Part shown: piece by piece, positions 32,803 through 41,544 of the stretch
Layout: every line of letters starts with the position of its first letter
How positions within the stretch are numbered: position 1 is the first letter of the stretch
Origin: an uncultured Collinsella sp.
Lineage (GTDB): Bacteria > Actinomycetota > Coriobacteriia > Coriobacteriales > Coriobacteriaceae
NCBI GenBank assembly: GCA_900759565.1
Contig: CAAEVV010000027.1
Coordinates: 1 to 64,000, forward strand
Direction: 5' to 3'
DNA: 64,000 nucleotides
Program-made: the position numbers and the translations under genes
The notes under the pieces: model-generated
Database searches by the model: none
Told to the model about the DNA's origin: nothing
What the model saw: the letters and a program-made list of their open reading frames with translations, nothing else

Positions 32803-33385
32803 CGGGCTCGACCGTCCAGGTGATGCTTGCCACTTGATCTCCCGTACCGCCGGCGTGGTAGATGTCACGCGTGACGCGGGCGACGTGGCCGCTCACATTG
32901 AGCTTGATTTTGTCCGTTCCGTCGGCAATGCCCTTGTACTTCATGTCGAAGCTTACGTCTTTGGAAAGATCGAGGCCCGTAGTCTGAGTCGCCGAGCTGG
33001 CGTCCTTTTCTGCCTTATCGGGGCCAACCTTAAAATCGATGGAGTTCTGGGCCGAGCCCGTCTTTGCGTCTGCAACGATTGTCCAGTCGTTCTTGGCCGT
33101 GACCTTCATGTTAGTGACGTGGATACCATATGCCGAGAGGTTGTCGATGGTAATCGTCTTGTCGGAGGGTCCTACAAGCGTTCCGTCGGCTTGGGCGGCA
33201 AAGGGGATGACCGTTGGCGCCTTAAACGAAACATTGCTAATGTCGGCCTTCACCGTCACATCGGTGGTTCCAACGCGCACCTCTGCCATGGCCGCCGTTG
33301 GCGCGGCGCCCATCGCAAGTGCGAGCGTAAGCCCTGCGCCCACGGCGAGTGCCCTGGCTCCGCTCAGGTTCATGGGTGTGTTCAT
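32783..33385 (-). CDS. Secreted beta-rich protein, possible surface-structure subunit
   Basis: A 200-residue protein with a signal peptide (LAVGAGLTLALAMGAAPTAAMA) and a mature domain of alternating beta-strand-like segments (VTVKADISNVSF, ITIDNLSAYGIHVTNMKV, KLNVSGHVARVTRDIYHAGG) ending in ITWTVEPG. It has no Cys, no LPxTG and no membrane tail. AAAGGAT precedes the ATG. The strand pattern and terminal TWTVE resemble pilin-like or WxL-like surface proteins in general shape, but I cannot assign a family. It is third of five in the operon. Confidence 0.65.
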   Translation of the reverse strand: MNTPMNLSGARALAVGAGLTLALAMGAAPTAAMAEVRVGTTDVTVKADISNVSFKAPTVIPFAAQADGTLVGPSDKTITIDNLSAYGIHVTNMKVTAKNDWTIVADAKTGSAQNSIDFKVGPDKAEKDASSATQTTGLDLSKDVSFDMKYKGIADGTDKIKLNVSGHVARVTRDIYHAGGTGDQVASITWTVEPGAHATS

Positions 33386-33472
33386 AATCGATCCTTTCTA
33401 CTCGTCACGGACTGTTTCCGTGATGGTTGGACGAATGGGGGCAGGGTGCGGCCCCTGCGAGCGCGTCGGCCA

Positions 33473-33982
33473 CTAGCCTTCTGCCTGGGCCACCCGCACT
33501 TTGACGCGCGTCGGATTGCCGTGGGTGTCGTAGGTCTTGGCATCGAGTGCCTGAATCTCGATATATGCCTCGCCTTCTTGGATATCGCCGGCGGGGCAGG
33601 TCTCAACCGTCTTGCCGGCTTCGACCACACCGGACTCATAGATGGTCTCGTCGTTTTGAATCATGCGGAAGCGCTGGGGAAACTTGTTGTCTTGGACGTT
33701 TTGCACGTTGACGCGCAACTTGCCGCCTTCCTGCAGCTGTGCGACCGGCGCGACCGAGATCGTCATCATGTTGTCGCGGACGATGGCATCGAGCTCATCC
33801 TGGATTTCTTGGCGCGATTTACCCTCTGCCGTCGTGACTGAGGCGCCTGCTTCGGGCACGGGCTGCGACTGCCAGGCGTATAGCCCTACGGCGATGAGGG
33901 CGCAGACGATAGCCAGGCAGACAACGACGAGCTTCTTGCGACGCCCCAGTCCTGCAAGGCGGGGCGGCTTCTTTGCACTCAT
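33473..33982 (-). CDS. Single-pass membrane protein with extracellular beta domain
   Basis: A 169-residue protein. A basic N-terminus (MSAKKPPRLAGLGRRKK) precedes a transmembrane helix (about 18-35, LVVVCLAIVCALIAVGLY); the rest faces outside. The outer domain (KLRVNVQNVQDNKFPQRF, AYIEIQALDAKTY) looks like an immunoglobulin-type fold with the phrase MIQNDETIYESGVVEAGKTV. The ATG at 33982 overlaps the upstream stop by 4 nt. It may anchor or help assemble the secreted proteins encoded next; no family recognised. A much longer open frame upstream is not coding. Confidence 0.65.
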   Translation of the reverse strand: MSAKKPPRLAGLGRRKKLVVVCLAIVCALIAVGLYAWQSQPVPEAGASVTTAEGKSRQEIQDELDAIVRDNMMTISVAPVAQLQEGGKLRVNVQNVQDNKFPQRFRMIQNDETIYESGVVEAGKTVETCPAGDIQEGEAYIEIQALDAKTYDTHGNPTRVKVRVAQAEG

Positions 33983-34275
33983 GCGGCGTCCTTGGTGGTG
34001 TAGACGCGTGCGAACGTGGACGGGTCCGCTCCAAAGAGCATGTGAAGCATCAGGCGGCGCGAGTAGATGAGCTCGTCGAAGTCGTGAGGGAGCTCGATGT
34101 TGTGGATACGCGCGATGTGGTGGGCGAGCGCCGAGAACGACTCGGGGTCGCAGATAACATCGGTGGTGACGTGGTAGACCGCCGTATCGGGGAATGCCTC
34201 TTCGTCGAAAGGCAGGAGATAGGGATCGTCGTCGACCTCGATGGCGACGCCGTACTGGGGCCAGTAATATGCCAT
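33979..34275 (-). CDS. Hypothetical cytoplasmic protein (98 aa)
   Basis: First gene of the envelope operon. The 98 residues include YYWPQYGVAIEVDDDPYL, DTAVYHVTTDVICDPESF and HDFDELIYSRRLMLHMLFG. The DDD and strand-like pattern recall the beta-core of Vsr/DUF559-type proteins common in Coriobacteriia, but no complete catalytic set is present. GGGAGG lies 5 nt before the ATG at 34275. Its overlap (ATGA) with the next gene indicates coupling. Function unknown. Confidence 0.6.
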   Translation of the reverse strand: MAYYWPQYGVAIEVDDDPYLLPFDEEAFPDTAVYHVTTDVICDPESFSALAHHIARIHNIELPHDFDELIYSRRLMLHMLFGADPSTFARVYTTKDAA

Positions 34276-34621
34276 GGGAACCTCCCTGCTTCTGGGGCCA
34301 AAACTTCCATTGGTTTTGGCTGTCGATGCCGACCGTATCAGTCACTACTTGACCAATTTCTGACCAAATGCTTGACGGATTGACATCTCCGCAGGTAAAA
34401 GATGGCAAAAATAACTTCAACTTTTTTCGAGCGACAATTGCGTGGTCGCTGGCGGTAAAGCGACATGTGTCAAAAGCATCGTCTGCCGAGGAAACCTTGC
34501 CGCTCGCCGAATTGCACGAACGTAAAAATCGCCAATTATGGAGACGGTCTCGAACACGTCGACGAAACGATGCGGTAACATCTCCCTGCAAATACTGTAG
34601 TTAGCTAAAGGGGGAGTTCGC
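34276..34621. other. Divergent regulatory region, envelope operon versus lactate dehydrogenase
   Basis: This 346-bp AT-richer gap has TTGACG (34372-34377) and GTAAAA (34395-34400) spaced 17 bp on the plus strand as a possible promoter for the lactate genes, leaving a leader of about 220 nt. CTTGACCAAT and CTGACCAAAT are near-direct repeats 11 bp apart at 34349-34369. GGGGGAG precedes the lactate-dehydrogenase GTG. No small gene stands out. Confidence 0.35.
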
Positions 34622-36223
34622 GTGTCGGCAACTATCAAACCCTTCACCGACGAGTTCGAAGAGTATGGCCGCGATGAGTCTCGCACATCGGGCGAGGCCT
34701 CGAGCATCTCGTTTCCGACAACGGAGGAAGAGGTCCGCGCCATTTTGAAAAAGCTCCATGCCGAGCGTGTCCCGGTGACGGTTCAGGGCGCCCGGACCGG
34801 TCTTGCCGCCGGCGCCGTGCCTCATGGCGGTCACATTCTCAATACTTCCCGTATGAATCGCTACCTAGGCATTCGCCGCGATGAGCAGGGCCGCTTTCTT
34901 TTGCGTGTGGCGCCCGGCGTCGTGCTGTCTGAGCTACGCAAGCAACTGGGCAAGAAAGTGCTGCCGACTGCCGGCTGGGACCAGACATCGCTTGAGGCCT
35001 ACGAGGAGTTCCAGGAAGCCCCCGAGCAATTCTTTCCTACCGATCCCACCGAGGCATCTGCCTGTCTGGGCGGCATGGCGGCATGCAACGCTTCCGGCGC
35101 CCGTAGCTACGCTTACGGCCCCATGCGCCCTCACGTCACGGGCCTTCATGTCGTGCTGGCCGATGGCGACCTGCTCGAGCTTCACCGCGGCGAGGTTTTT
35201 GCACAGAGTCGTCGCCTTTCGCTCGTCACGGTACAGGGCCGCACGCTCGAGCTCGACCTTCCCGACTACACTATGCCCAAGACCAAAAATGCTTCGGGCT
35301 ATTTCGTTGCTGACGATATGGATGCCATCGATCTGTTTATCGGTGCGTGTGGCACACTCGGCGTTATCACCGAGCTCGAGATTGCCCTGCAGGCGGCGCC
35401 TGCGGTCGTTTGGGGCGTGAGCTGCTTCTTTGACAGCGAGGACAAGGCCGTGTCCTTCACCGATTCCGTGCGTCCCGTCCTGTCCCACGCGGCTGCCATC
35501 GAATATTTCGATGCGGGCGCCCTGGATATCCTGCGTCGTCAGCGTGAGCAGTCGACCGCGTTCGCCTCGCTGCCGGCGCTCGACAAAGACGCCAAGGTCT
35601 GTGTCTACGTGGAGCTCGACTGCGATGACGAAGCCCAGGCGACAGAGGAGCTGTATCACTTGGGGTGGGTACTGGAGCTTGCGGGCGGCAGCGACGATGC
35701 GACATGGGTCGCGCGCACCGAGGTTGATCGCGAGTGTCAGCGATTCTTCCGCCATGCGGTGCCCGAGAGCGTCAACATGCTCATCGACGAGCGTCGCCGC
35801 ACGGATCCCACCATCACCAAGCTGGGCTCGGACATGTCGGTGCCCAACGCGCGCTTGGCCGATGTCATCGCCCTTTATCGCCGCACGTTGGCCGAAAGTG
35901 GGCTTGAATCTGCCGCCTGGGGGCACATCGGTAACAACCATCTGCATGTGAATATTCTGCCGCGCGATGCGCAGGATTACCGCCGCGGCGGAGAACTCTT
36001 TGCCCAGTGGGCTTCCGAGGTCACGGCCATGGGCGGCGCCGTCTCCGCCGAACACGGTGTCGGCAAGATCAAGGCGGGCTTCTTGGAGACGATGTACGGT
36101 CACGAGGCCATGGTCGAGTCGGCGCGGCTCAAGCTCCAGCTCGATCCTGCCGGGCAGCTGGGTCGCGGTAACCTGTTTTCGGAGAAGCTCTTGGATGAGC
36201 TCGTCCAGAAAAGGGGCGCGTGA
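34622..36223 (+). CDS. FAD-linked D-lactate dehydrogenase/glycolate-oxidase-type subunit
   Basis: A 533-residue VAO/GlcD-family flavoprotein; the GTG start follows GGGGGAG. The FAD-binding part shows VTVQGARTGLAAGAVP, PTDPTEASACLGGMAACNAS and IGACGTLGVITELE. The C-terminal FAD-linked oxidase domain shows AAWGHIGNNHLHVNILP and SAEHGVGKIK (metal and substrate His/Glu). EtfB and a ferredoxin-EtfA follow directly, as in electron-bifurcating lactate dehydrogenases (LctD-type, first described in Acetobacterium). It would oxidise lactate, with electrons going to NAD+ driven by reduced ferredoxin. Lactate as substrate is inferred from context; a related 2-hydroxyacid is possible. Confidence 0.85.
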   Translation: MSATIKPFTDEFEEYGRDESRTSGEASSISFPTTEEEVRAILKKLHAERVPVTVQGARTGLAAGAVPHGGHILNTSRMNRYLGIRRDEQGRFLLRVAPGVVLSELRKQLGKKVLPTAGWDQTSLEAYEEFQEAPEQFFPTDPTEASACLGGMAACNASGARSYAYGPMRPHVTGLHVVLADGDLLELHRGEVFAQSRRLSLVTVQGRTLELDLPDYTMPKTKNASGYFVADDMDAIDLFIGACGTLGVITELEIALQAAPAVVWGVSCFFDSEDKAVSFTDSVRPVLSHAAAIEYFDAGALDILRRQREQSTAFASLPALDKDAKVCVYVELDCDDEAQATEELYHLGWVLELAGGSDDATWVARTEVDRECQRFFRHAVPESVNMLIDERRRTDPTITKLGSDMSVPNARLADVIALYRRTLAESGLESAAWGHIGNNHLHVNILPRDAQDYRRGGELFAQWASEVTAMGGAVSAEHGVGKIKAGFLETMYGHEAMVESARLKLQLDPAGQLGRGNLFSEKLLDELVQKRGA

Positions 36224-36225
36224 AG

Positions 36226-37041
36226 ATGAGCGATTTCCATATGGTGGTGTGCGTCAAGGCAGTGCCGGGCAGCACCGAGGTCAAGATGGACCCCAAGACC
36301 AATACCATCGTGCGCGATGGCAAGCAGGCGGTCATTAACCCGTTCGATGCGAGCGCTTTGGAATGCGCGCTGGCGCTGAAGGATGACTTTATCGGCTTTG
36401 GCATGGACGTGCGCGTAACGGTGGTGTCGATGGGCATCCCCGCGACCGAATCGCTATTGCGCGACTGCATCGCCCGAGGCGCCGATGACGCACTGCTGCT
36501 GACCGACCGCGCCTTTGCAGGTGCCGATACCCTGGCAACCACCTATGCCCTCAAGTGCGGCATCGAGGCACTCGACGAGGATTTCGACCTGCTCATCTGC
36601 GGCAAGATGGCGGTGGACGGCGATACGGCCCAGATTGGTCCCGAGCTTGCCGGTGCCTTTGAGATTCCCTGCGTGACCGACGTGAGCTGCGTGCAGAGCG
36701 CGGGCTTTACGACTTGCGGCTCGCTGGCTCTTGTTCACGGCTGCGATGCCGGCGAGGAGACGGTCTATCTTGAGATGCCGTGCGCGATGACGACCGCCAA
36801 GGAGATTGGCCAACTGCGCATGCCGAGTATTGCCGGTATTCGTGCGGCCGAGGAGGCGGACGTGCGCGTGGTCAACGCTGCCGACGTGAACGCCGACCCC
36901 GCGCGCTGCGGCCTTGCCGGCTCGCCGACACAGGTCGTGCGATCGTTTGTGCCCGACCGCGACCAAACGTGCGAGACCGTTGACGGAACGGCGTCCGAGC
37001 AGGCGGCAAAACTTGCCAAGATTATCGAGGGGATGGCATAG
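36226..37041 (+). CDS. etfB: Electron transfer flavoprotein beta subunit
   Basis: A 271-residue EtfB that partners EtfA in moving electrons between the dehydrogenase flavin and NAD or ferredoxin. Characteristic segments are VVCVKAVPGS, NPFDASALECALAL, LLTDRAFAGADTLATTYAL, and LICGKMAVDGDTAQIGPELAG. The ATG at 36226 follows the AAAAGGGGCG segment; a GTG at 36220 overlapping the previous stop is an alternative. Bifurcating EtfB subunits bind a second FAD; the DxxxxDGDTAQ pattern fits, but I cannot prove bifurcation from sequence alone. Middle gene of the lactate-Etf operon. Confidence 0.92.
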   Translation: MSDFHMVVCVKAVPGSTEVKMDPKTNTIVRDGKQAVINPFDASALECALALKDDFIGFGMDVRVTVVSMGIPATESLLRDCIARGADDALLLTDRAFAGADTLATTYALKCGIEALDEDFDLLICGKMAVDGDTAQIGPELAGAFEIPCVTDVSCVQSAGFTTCGSLALVHGCDAGEETVYLEMPCAMTTAKEIGQLRMPSIAGIRAAEEADVRVVNAADVNADPARCGLAGSPTQVVRSFVPDRDQTCETVDGTASEQAAKLAKIIEGMA

Positions 37042-38247
37042 ATGAGCGGACTAATTATCGATAGCGAAGCCTGTATCGGCTGCGGTCGCTGCGTTCGCGC
37101 CTGTGCCTCGGGCGGCATCGTAGTGGAAGGCGAGCGGCCCAACCGTTGCGCCTGCGTAACCGACGGCTGCATCCTATGCGGCGGGTGCGTCGACGCCTGC
37201 CCTGTCAATGCTATCTCGATCGAGCGTGACGAGGCCGCTGGCGCGGTGGACCTTGATGCATATCGAGACATTTGGGTATTCGTGCAGACCGACGAGCACG
37301 ATACGGTGACTCCCGTTGCCTATGAGCTCATGGGCAAGGGCCGCGAGCTTGCCGATGCTCGCGGCTGCCGTCTGGTGGCGCTGGTCGGTATGGGCCCCGA
37401 GGGTTCTCTCGGTGACCTGGAGCATCTGGTTTGCGCCGGTGCAGACGAGGTCCTGGTCTGTCGCGACGAGCGTCTGCGCCAGAACGATGCGGAGGTTTAC
37501 GCCCGGCTGATCTGCGATTTGGTAGCCGAGCGTAAGCCCGAAGCCATTCTGTACGGTGCGACCGCCTTTGGCCGCGAGCTGGCACCCGGCGTTGCCGTGC
37601 GTTTGCAGACGGGCCTTACGGCTGACTGCACCGTACTTTCGATGGATACGGAGACGGGGCTGCTGCAACAGACGCGTCCGGCGTTTGGCGGCAACCTGAT
37701 GGCCACCATCGTCTGCCCCAATCATCGTCCCCAGATGGCAACGGTGCGTCCCGGCATCTTTAAGGCGCCCGACTTTGACTACGGCCGCTCCGGCACGATC
37801 ACCCAGATATCACTTGCGGATGATGCTAAGGCTCGTGTCGAGATCTCGATTCCCGCCGAGGAGTGGGGGCAGCAGGCATCAATTGCCGATGCCGAGCGCC
37901 TGGTCGTGGTGGGTCGCGGCATTGGTTCGAAGAAGAATCTGCCCCTGATGCGAAAACTCGCCGAGGCTCTGGGGGCCGAGCTTGGCTGCACGCGACCTGT
38001 CGTGGAGGCCGGCTGGTTGGAGTATCGCCATCAGATTGGTCAGACGGGCGTATCGGTTTCGCCCAAGCTTCTTGTGAGTATCGGTGTTTCGGGCGCCATC
38101 CAGCATCTTGCCGGCATCGGTGGGGCGGAGTGCATTATCGCCATCAACGAGGATCCGGATGCCCCCATCTTTGGTGCTGCCCAGTACAAGGTTGTCGGTG
38201 ATGCCGTCGAGGTCGTCGAGGAGCTGCTGGCCCAGCTTGAGCGCTAG
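37042..38247 (+). CDS. etfA: EtfA with N-terminal 2[4Fe-4S] ferredoxin domain
   Basis: A 401-residue electron transfer flavoprotein alpha subunit. Residues 1-60 hold two cluster motifs: C11-x2-C14-x2-C17-x3-C21 and C43-x2-C46-x2-C49-x3-C53-P. Residues 75-270 form the alpha-domain (AILYGATAFGRELAPGVAVRL, GLTADCT). The C-terminal FAD domain has LVVVGRGIGSKKNLPLM, GWLEYRHQIGQTGVSVSPKL and ISIG-like VSGAIQHLAG, INEDPDAPIF. The ferredoxin extension is typical of bifurcating EtfA in LctC- and CarE-like complexes. The ATG abuts the etfB stop; its own stop overlaps the convergent HD gene by 4 nt. Confidence 0.93.
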   Translation: MSGLIIDSEACIGCGRCVRACASGGIVVEGERPNRCACVTDGCILCGGCVDACPVNAISIERDEAAGAVDLDAYRDIWVFVQTDEHDTVTPVAYELMGKGRELADARGCRLVALVGMGPEGSLGDLEHLVCAGADEVLVCRDERLRQNDAEVYARLICDLVAERKPEAILYGATAFGRELAPGVAVRLQTGLTADCTVLSMDTETGLLQQTRPAFGGNLMATIVCPNHRPQMATVRPGIFKAPDFDYGRSGTITQISLADDAKARVEISIPAEEWGQQASIADAERLVVVGRGIGSKKNLPLMRKLAEALGAELGCTRPVVEAGWLEYRHQIGQTGVSVSPKLLVSIGVSGAIQHLAGIGGAECIIAINEDPDAPIFGAAQYKVVGDAVEVVEELLAQLER

Positions 38248-39056
38248 GCGCGCGCCAGCCAGTCGCGTATCTCGTTCTTTAGGCGCTCCCAGGTCGCTTG
38301 CGTGGCGGGATCGGTAAAGGGGCGCGCGATGCCAAAGGGCGCATCGAGCAGACGGTAGATATCGCCCTGCTCGCGCGCCAGCGCGCGGCTCGCTGGATAG
38401 ACGAGCTCAAACATAAAGCAGATGAGTCCCACCAGGTAGTCTGCGGGCTCGTTGCGTTCGTCGCGTGCGACGCAGCGGCGCTCGTCAAAGGCAGCGAGAG
38501 CCGGTGTCGAGAACCGGCTGGCGAGAAATGTGTCCTTATCAACCTTGAGGATAGTGTCGACGGTGCTGTCGGCGATGGTGCGCATAATGTCGATCTTGTC
38601 GCCATCGCGCACGATATCGCAGAAGCACCGTGTACGCTCGTCGAGTTGTCCCGGCAGGCGAAAGTCGCTGTGATAGGCGATGCTCGCGCGGATGAGCTCG
38701 TCGTGCTCGTCGGTCTCGATAAAATCTCGGATGCTTGTTGTGGCAGGTGCGTCGTCGGGGTTCTCGCCAAAGAGGACCCCGACGCCCAACGCTGCGTGGC
38801 TCATACTCTCGGCGTCCTTAAAGGTGTCCCAGCGCCGCAACTGTTCAAAGCGTCCCATATCGTGTAACAGGCCGCAAAGCCAGGCCAGGTCAATATCCTC
38901 TGTCGACCAGCCCTGCTCGCGCGCCACGGCATCGCATGCCTCGGCAACGTGGTACGTATGCTCGATTTTGAGCGCGATGCGTGGGTTGGTGGCGTCGTAG
39001 GCATCGGTATAGCGTTTGAAGGCCGCGGTCGCCCGGCCCCGATCGATAGCTGTCAT
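38244..39056 (-). CDS. HD-domain phosphohydrolase
   Basis: A 270-residue protein with an HD metal-binding domain: HTYHVAEACDAV (first His), LCGLLHDMGRFEQ (HD pair), SIAYHSDFRL and RDGDKIDIMRT (distal Asp). HD enzymes cleave phosphoesters of nucleotides or signalling molecules; the substrate is not predictable. The gene is convergent with etfA, overlapping its stop by 4 nt, and divergent from the azlC gene. The start at 39056 is by length. Confidence 0.85.
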   Translation of the reverse strand: MTAIDRGRATAAFKRYTDAYDATNPRIALKIEHTYHVAEACDAVAREQGWSTEDIDLAWLCGLLHDMGRFEQLRRWDTFKDAESMSHAALGVGVLFGENPDDAPATTSIRDFIETDEHDELIRASIAYHSDFRLPGQLDERTRCFCDIVRDGDKIDIMRTIADSTVDTILKVDKDTFLASRFSTPALAAFDERRCVARDERNEPADYLVGLICFMFELVYPASRALAREQGDIYRLLDAPFGIARPFTDPATQATWERLKNEIRDWLARA

Positions 39057-39183
39057 AATGACTTCCTAAAAAGCTGTGTCTTTCGATCCGGTGGCAATTG
39101 TAGGTGAACTCGGTTACCACCGGGCGATGATTCTGCCGCGTCGTCGAATGCGGCTCGGAAATCTTGTCGGGACGAGGAACCCT

Positions 39184-39876
39184 ATGGTGCTCAAAATCGT
39201 TAAAACCGTCTGGCCGGTGATGCTTACCTATGTTGCGATAGGCGCGCCGTGCGGAATGATTATGGCGCAGACGGGAATGGAACCCTGGATGGTTTTTGCT
39301 CTGAGCAGCACGTTTGTGACGGGTAGCGGTCAGTTTATGGTCTGCAACCTGTGGCTGGCAGGTGTGCCTGCGGCATCGATTGTCGCAAGTGTGGCCGCAA
39401 TCTCCTCGCGCTTTGCTCTTTACTCGGCATCGATCGCGCCGCATCTGAGGGACGCCTCGAAGCGTCAGACGCTGGCCGTTGCCGCGACGCTCACCGAGGA
39501 GGCATATGGTATCTCGCTTGCCAGGCTGGTTGAGGGGGAGGATTGGGGCCCGCGCGAGTCCTTTGTGCTCAACGTGATCCTCATCGCAACATGGGGCGTT
39601 TCGTGTACGACGGGCGCCGTTGTCGGCGCCGTTGTCGATGTCCCCACCGCTATTGCGGGTTTTGTCTGCACCTCGCTCTTTATCTGCCTGCTCTTTTCGC
39701 AGCGATTGTCGCGCGGCAATGTCGTGGCTGCCGTTATGGCTGCGGTGTCTGTCGCCATATGCAAGTTCTTGGGGTGGACGAATATCGCCGTGCCGGCAAG
39801 CGTGCTCGTCGGCGTTGCCGCGGCGCTTGCGTGCGATGCTCTCGCTGAAGGAAGGGGTGCTTGCGATGCCCGTTAA
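39184..39876 (+). CDS. azlC: AzlC-type branched-chain amino acid exporter large subunit
   Basis: A 230-residue membrane protein with several helices. Features include TYVAIGAPCGMIMAQTG, STFVTGSGQFMVCNLWLAG, SRFALYSASIAPHLRD and TLTEEAYGISL, the conserved AzlC elements. The ATG at 39184 follows GACGAGGAA; the open frame extends upstream without a better start. With the small AzlD partner it exports branched-chain amino acids (known for homologues, including BrnFE of Corynebacterium). The end overlaps azlD by 11 nt. Confidence 0.85.
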   Translation: MVLKIVKTVWPVMLTYVAIGAPCGMIMAQTGMEPWMVFALSSTFVTGSGQFMVCNLWLAGVPAASIVASVAAISSRFALYSASIAPHLRDASKRQTLAVAATLTEEAYGISLARLVEGEDWGPRESFVLNVILIATWGVSCTTGAVVGAVVDVPTAIAGFVCTSLFICLLFSQRLSRGNVVAAVMAAVSVAICKFLGWTNIAVPASVLVGVAAALACDALAEGRGACDAR

Positions 39877-40189
39877 TGAGTTTTTGGTCCTGTGGCTGTC
39901 GTCATGGGCGGCTATCGCGTTTTTCCGCATTGCCCCGGCGTTTGCCTTGCGCGGGAGAACGCTGTCGCCCCGCGTTACCGAGGCCTTGGGTTATATTCCG
40001 CCCGCCGCCTTTGCGGCGCTGGTCGCTAACGATTTGATAAGCCCTGGCGCTTTCGACGCCGGCTTGTGGCAGGGCTTGATTCCCTGGATTGCGGCTGCCG
40101 GTGTCGTGGCGGTGGCAATCAAGACAAAGTCGATGTTGTGGTGCTGCGTCTCGGGCATCGTGTTCTATATCGTTTTGAGCTTCATATAA
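39866..40189 (+). CDS. azlD: AzlD-type branched-chain amino acid exporter small subunit
   Basis: A 107-residue protein with four hydrophobic segments (FLVLWLSSWAAIAFFRIAP, LGYIPPAAFAALVA, LIPWIAAAGVVAVAI, MLWCCVSGIVFYIVLSF). The RxxPAxAL-type motif appears as RIAPAFALRGR. It starts inside the end of azlC, so the pair is translationally coupled. Weak similarity is expected in this family, but context and topology support the call. Confidence 0.85.
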   Translation: MPVNEFLVLWLSSWAAIAFFRIAPAFALRGRTLSPRVTEALGYIPPAAFAALVANDLISPGAFDAGLWQGLIPWIAAAGVVAVAIKTKSMLWCCVSGIVFYIVLSFI

Positions 40190-40331
40190 GAGCGGGGCAC
40201 GTTTAGCGTCCCGGCACAATGAATCGAATTTCTCACTGAGCCTGTCTGCTTCTTCTGGTACCATGGTCAAACTTTACTGTAGCAAAGTGTGACGTGGGCT
40301 TTTGTTCTGCGTCAGCGGAAATGGGGGTTTC

Positions 40332-41354
40332 ATGGCACAGGAAGCGACCGCCAACGAGCAAAAGAAATTCAAGGTACCGCGTATCCCGGGCGACATCATG
40401 ATCTATCCCATGATTGTTGGCCTTTTGCTCAACACTTTCTGCCCGCAGGTCTTTGAGATCGGCGGCTTCTTTACGGCTGCCTGCCGTGGCGGCTCCAATA
40501 CCATCGTCGCTGCGATCCTGCTCTTCGTGGGTGCCGGCATCAGCTTTAAGTCCACGCCGGGCGCTATCAAGACCGGCATCGTCGTACTGATCCCCAAGCT
40601 TGTTGTTGCGGCCGCCCTTGGCTTGGGTGTGGCATATTTCTTTAGCGATAACTTCCTGGGCCTGAGCTCGGTCTCAATCATCGGCGGCATCACGTTTTGC
40701 AACATGGCGCTCTATACGGGCATCATGGGCGAGTTTGGCGACGAGTCCGAGCAGGGCGCCGTCGGTATCCTGTTCTTTACGGCCGGCCCCGCCGTCACCA
40801 TGATCATCCTCGGTGTCTCGGGTCTCGCCAACATCCCCGTCGGCACCATCGTCGGCTCCATCCTGCCGCTTGTTATCGGCATGGTTCTGGGCAACCTCTT
40901 CCCGTTCATCAAGAACCTGCTAGTCCCCGGCGCCAATCCCGCGATCGCTGTTATCGGATTTCAGCTCGGTGCGTCCATGAGCCTTTCGAGCTTTATCACC
41001 GGCGGCATCTCGGGCATCCTGCTGGGCCTTATCACGCTCTTTATCGTCGGCCCCATCACCTTTGCGTTCGAGCGCCTGTGCGGTGGTAACGGCAAGGCGG
41101 CCGTTGCCTGCTCCACTATCGCCGGCACGGCTATGACCACGCCGGTCGCCCTCGCCGAGGTCGCCCCGCGCTATGCCGAGCTTGCGCCCACCGCGTACGC
41201 CCAGATCGCCACCGCCGTCATCATCACGGCAATCATAGCTCCGATCCTGACCGGCTGGGTCGATAAGAAGTTCTGCCACGGAAAAGAGGATCTGTCGGTC
41301 GAAGGCGTCGAGGCTATTGAGGAGGCCGTCGCGACCGACATCGACGGCGAGTAA
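40332..41354 (+). CDS. 2-keto-3-deoxygluconate permease family transporter
   Basis: A 340-residue membrane transporter with about ten helices. The KdgT-family pattern includes KVPRIPGDIMIYPMIVGLLL, NTFCPQVFEIGGFFTA, GAGISFKSTPGAIKTG, GGITFCNMALYTGIMGEFGD and a C-terminal TTPVALAEVAPRYAELA. Family members take up 2-keto-3-deoxygluconate from pectin or hexuronate breakdown with protons. No KDG kinase or aldolase is nearby, so the real substrate may differ. A GGGGGT stretch precedes the ATG. Confidence 0.85.
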   Translation: MAQEATANEQKKFKVPRIPGDIMIYPMIVGLLLNTFCPQVFEIGGFFTAACRGGSNTIVAAILLFVGAGISFKSTPGAIKTGIVVLIPKLVVAAALGLGVAYFFSDNFLGLSSVSIIGGITFCNMALYTGIMGEFGDESEQGAVGILFFTAGPAVTMIILGVSGLANIPVGTIVGSILPLVIGMVLGNLFPFIKNLLVPGANPAIAVIGFQLGASMSLSSFITGGISGILLGLITLFIVGPITFAFERLCGGNGKAAVACSTIAGTAMTTPVALAEVAPRYAELAPTAYAQIATAVIITAIIAPILTGWVDKKFCHGKEDLSVEGVEAIEEAVATDIDGE

Positions 41355-41403
41355 TCGTCGACGCGAGTCAATCAAGCCGGCGTGTGCAATTCGCGCCGTA
41401 TAG

Positions 41404-41443
41404 GCGCCCGAACGAAAGCTGTCTTGCAGTGGCGTTCGGGCGC
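41404..41443 (+). terminator. Hairpin after the KdgT-type gene
   Basis: A perfect 11-bp stem (GCGCCCGAACG with CGTTCGGGCGC) has an 18-nt loop and is followed by TCTGCTATTATT. It is probably the transcript end of the permease gene. Confidence 0.6.
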
Positions 41444-41544
41444 TCTGCTATTATTCCCCTTACCCCTGCGGAGTAGGGGGTGTTTATTGTCCAGACTCGA
41501 ATCGGGCGATTCTGACCACTTGGATATTGAAGGGATGGCGTCTA

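Noticed and set aside
33983..34591. Long upstream extension of the 169-aa membrane protein ORF
   Set aside because: The added 200 residues are Arg/His-rich and overlap the 98-aa gene in another frame. The ATG at 33982 overlaps the upstream stop in the typical way.
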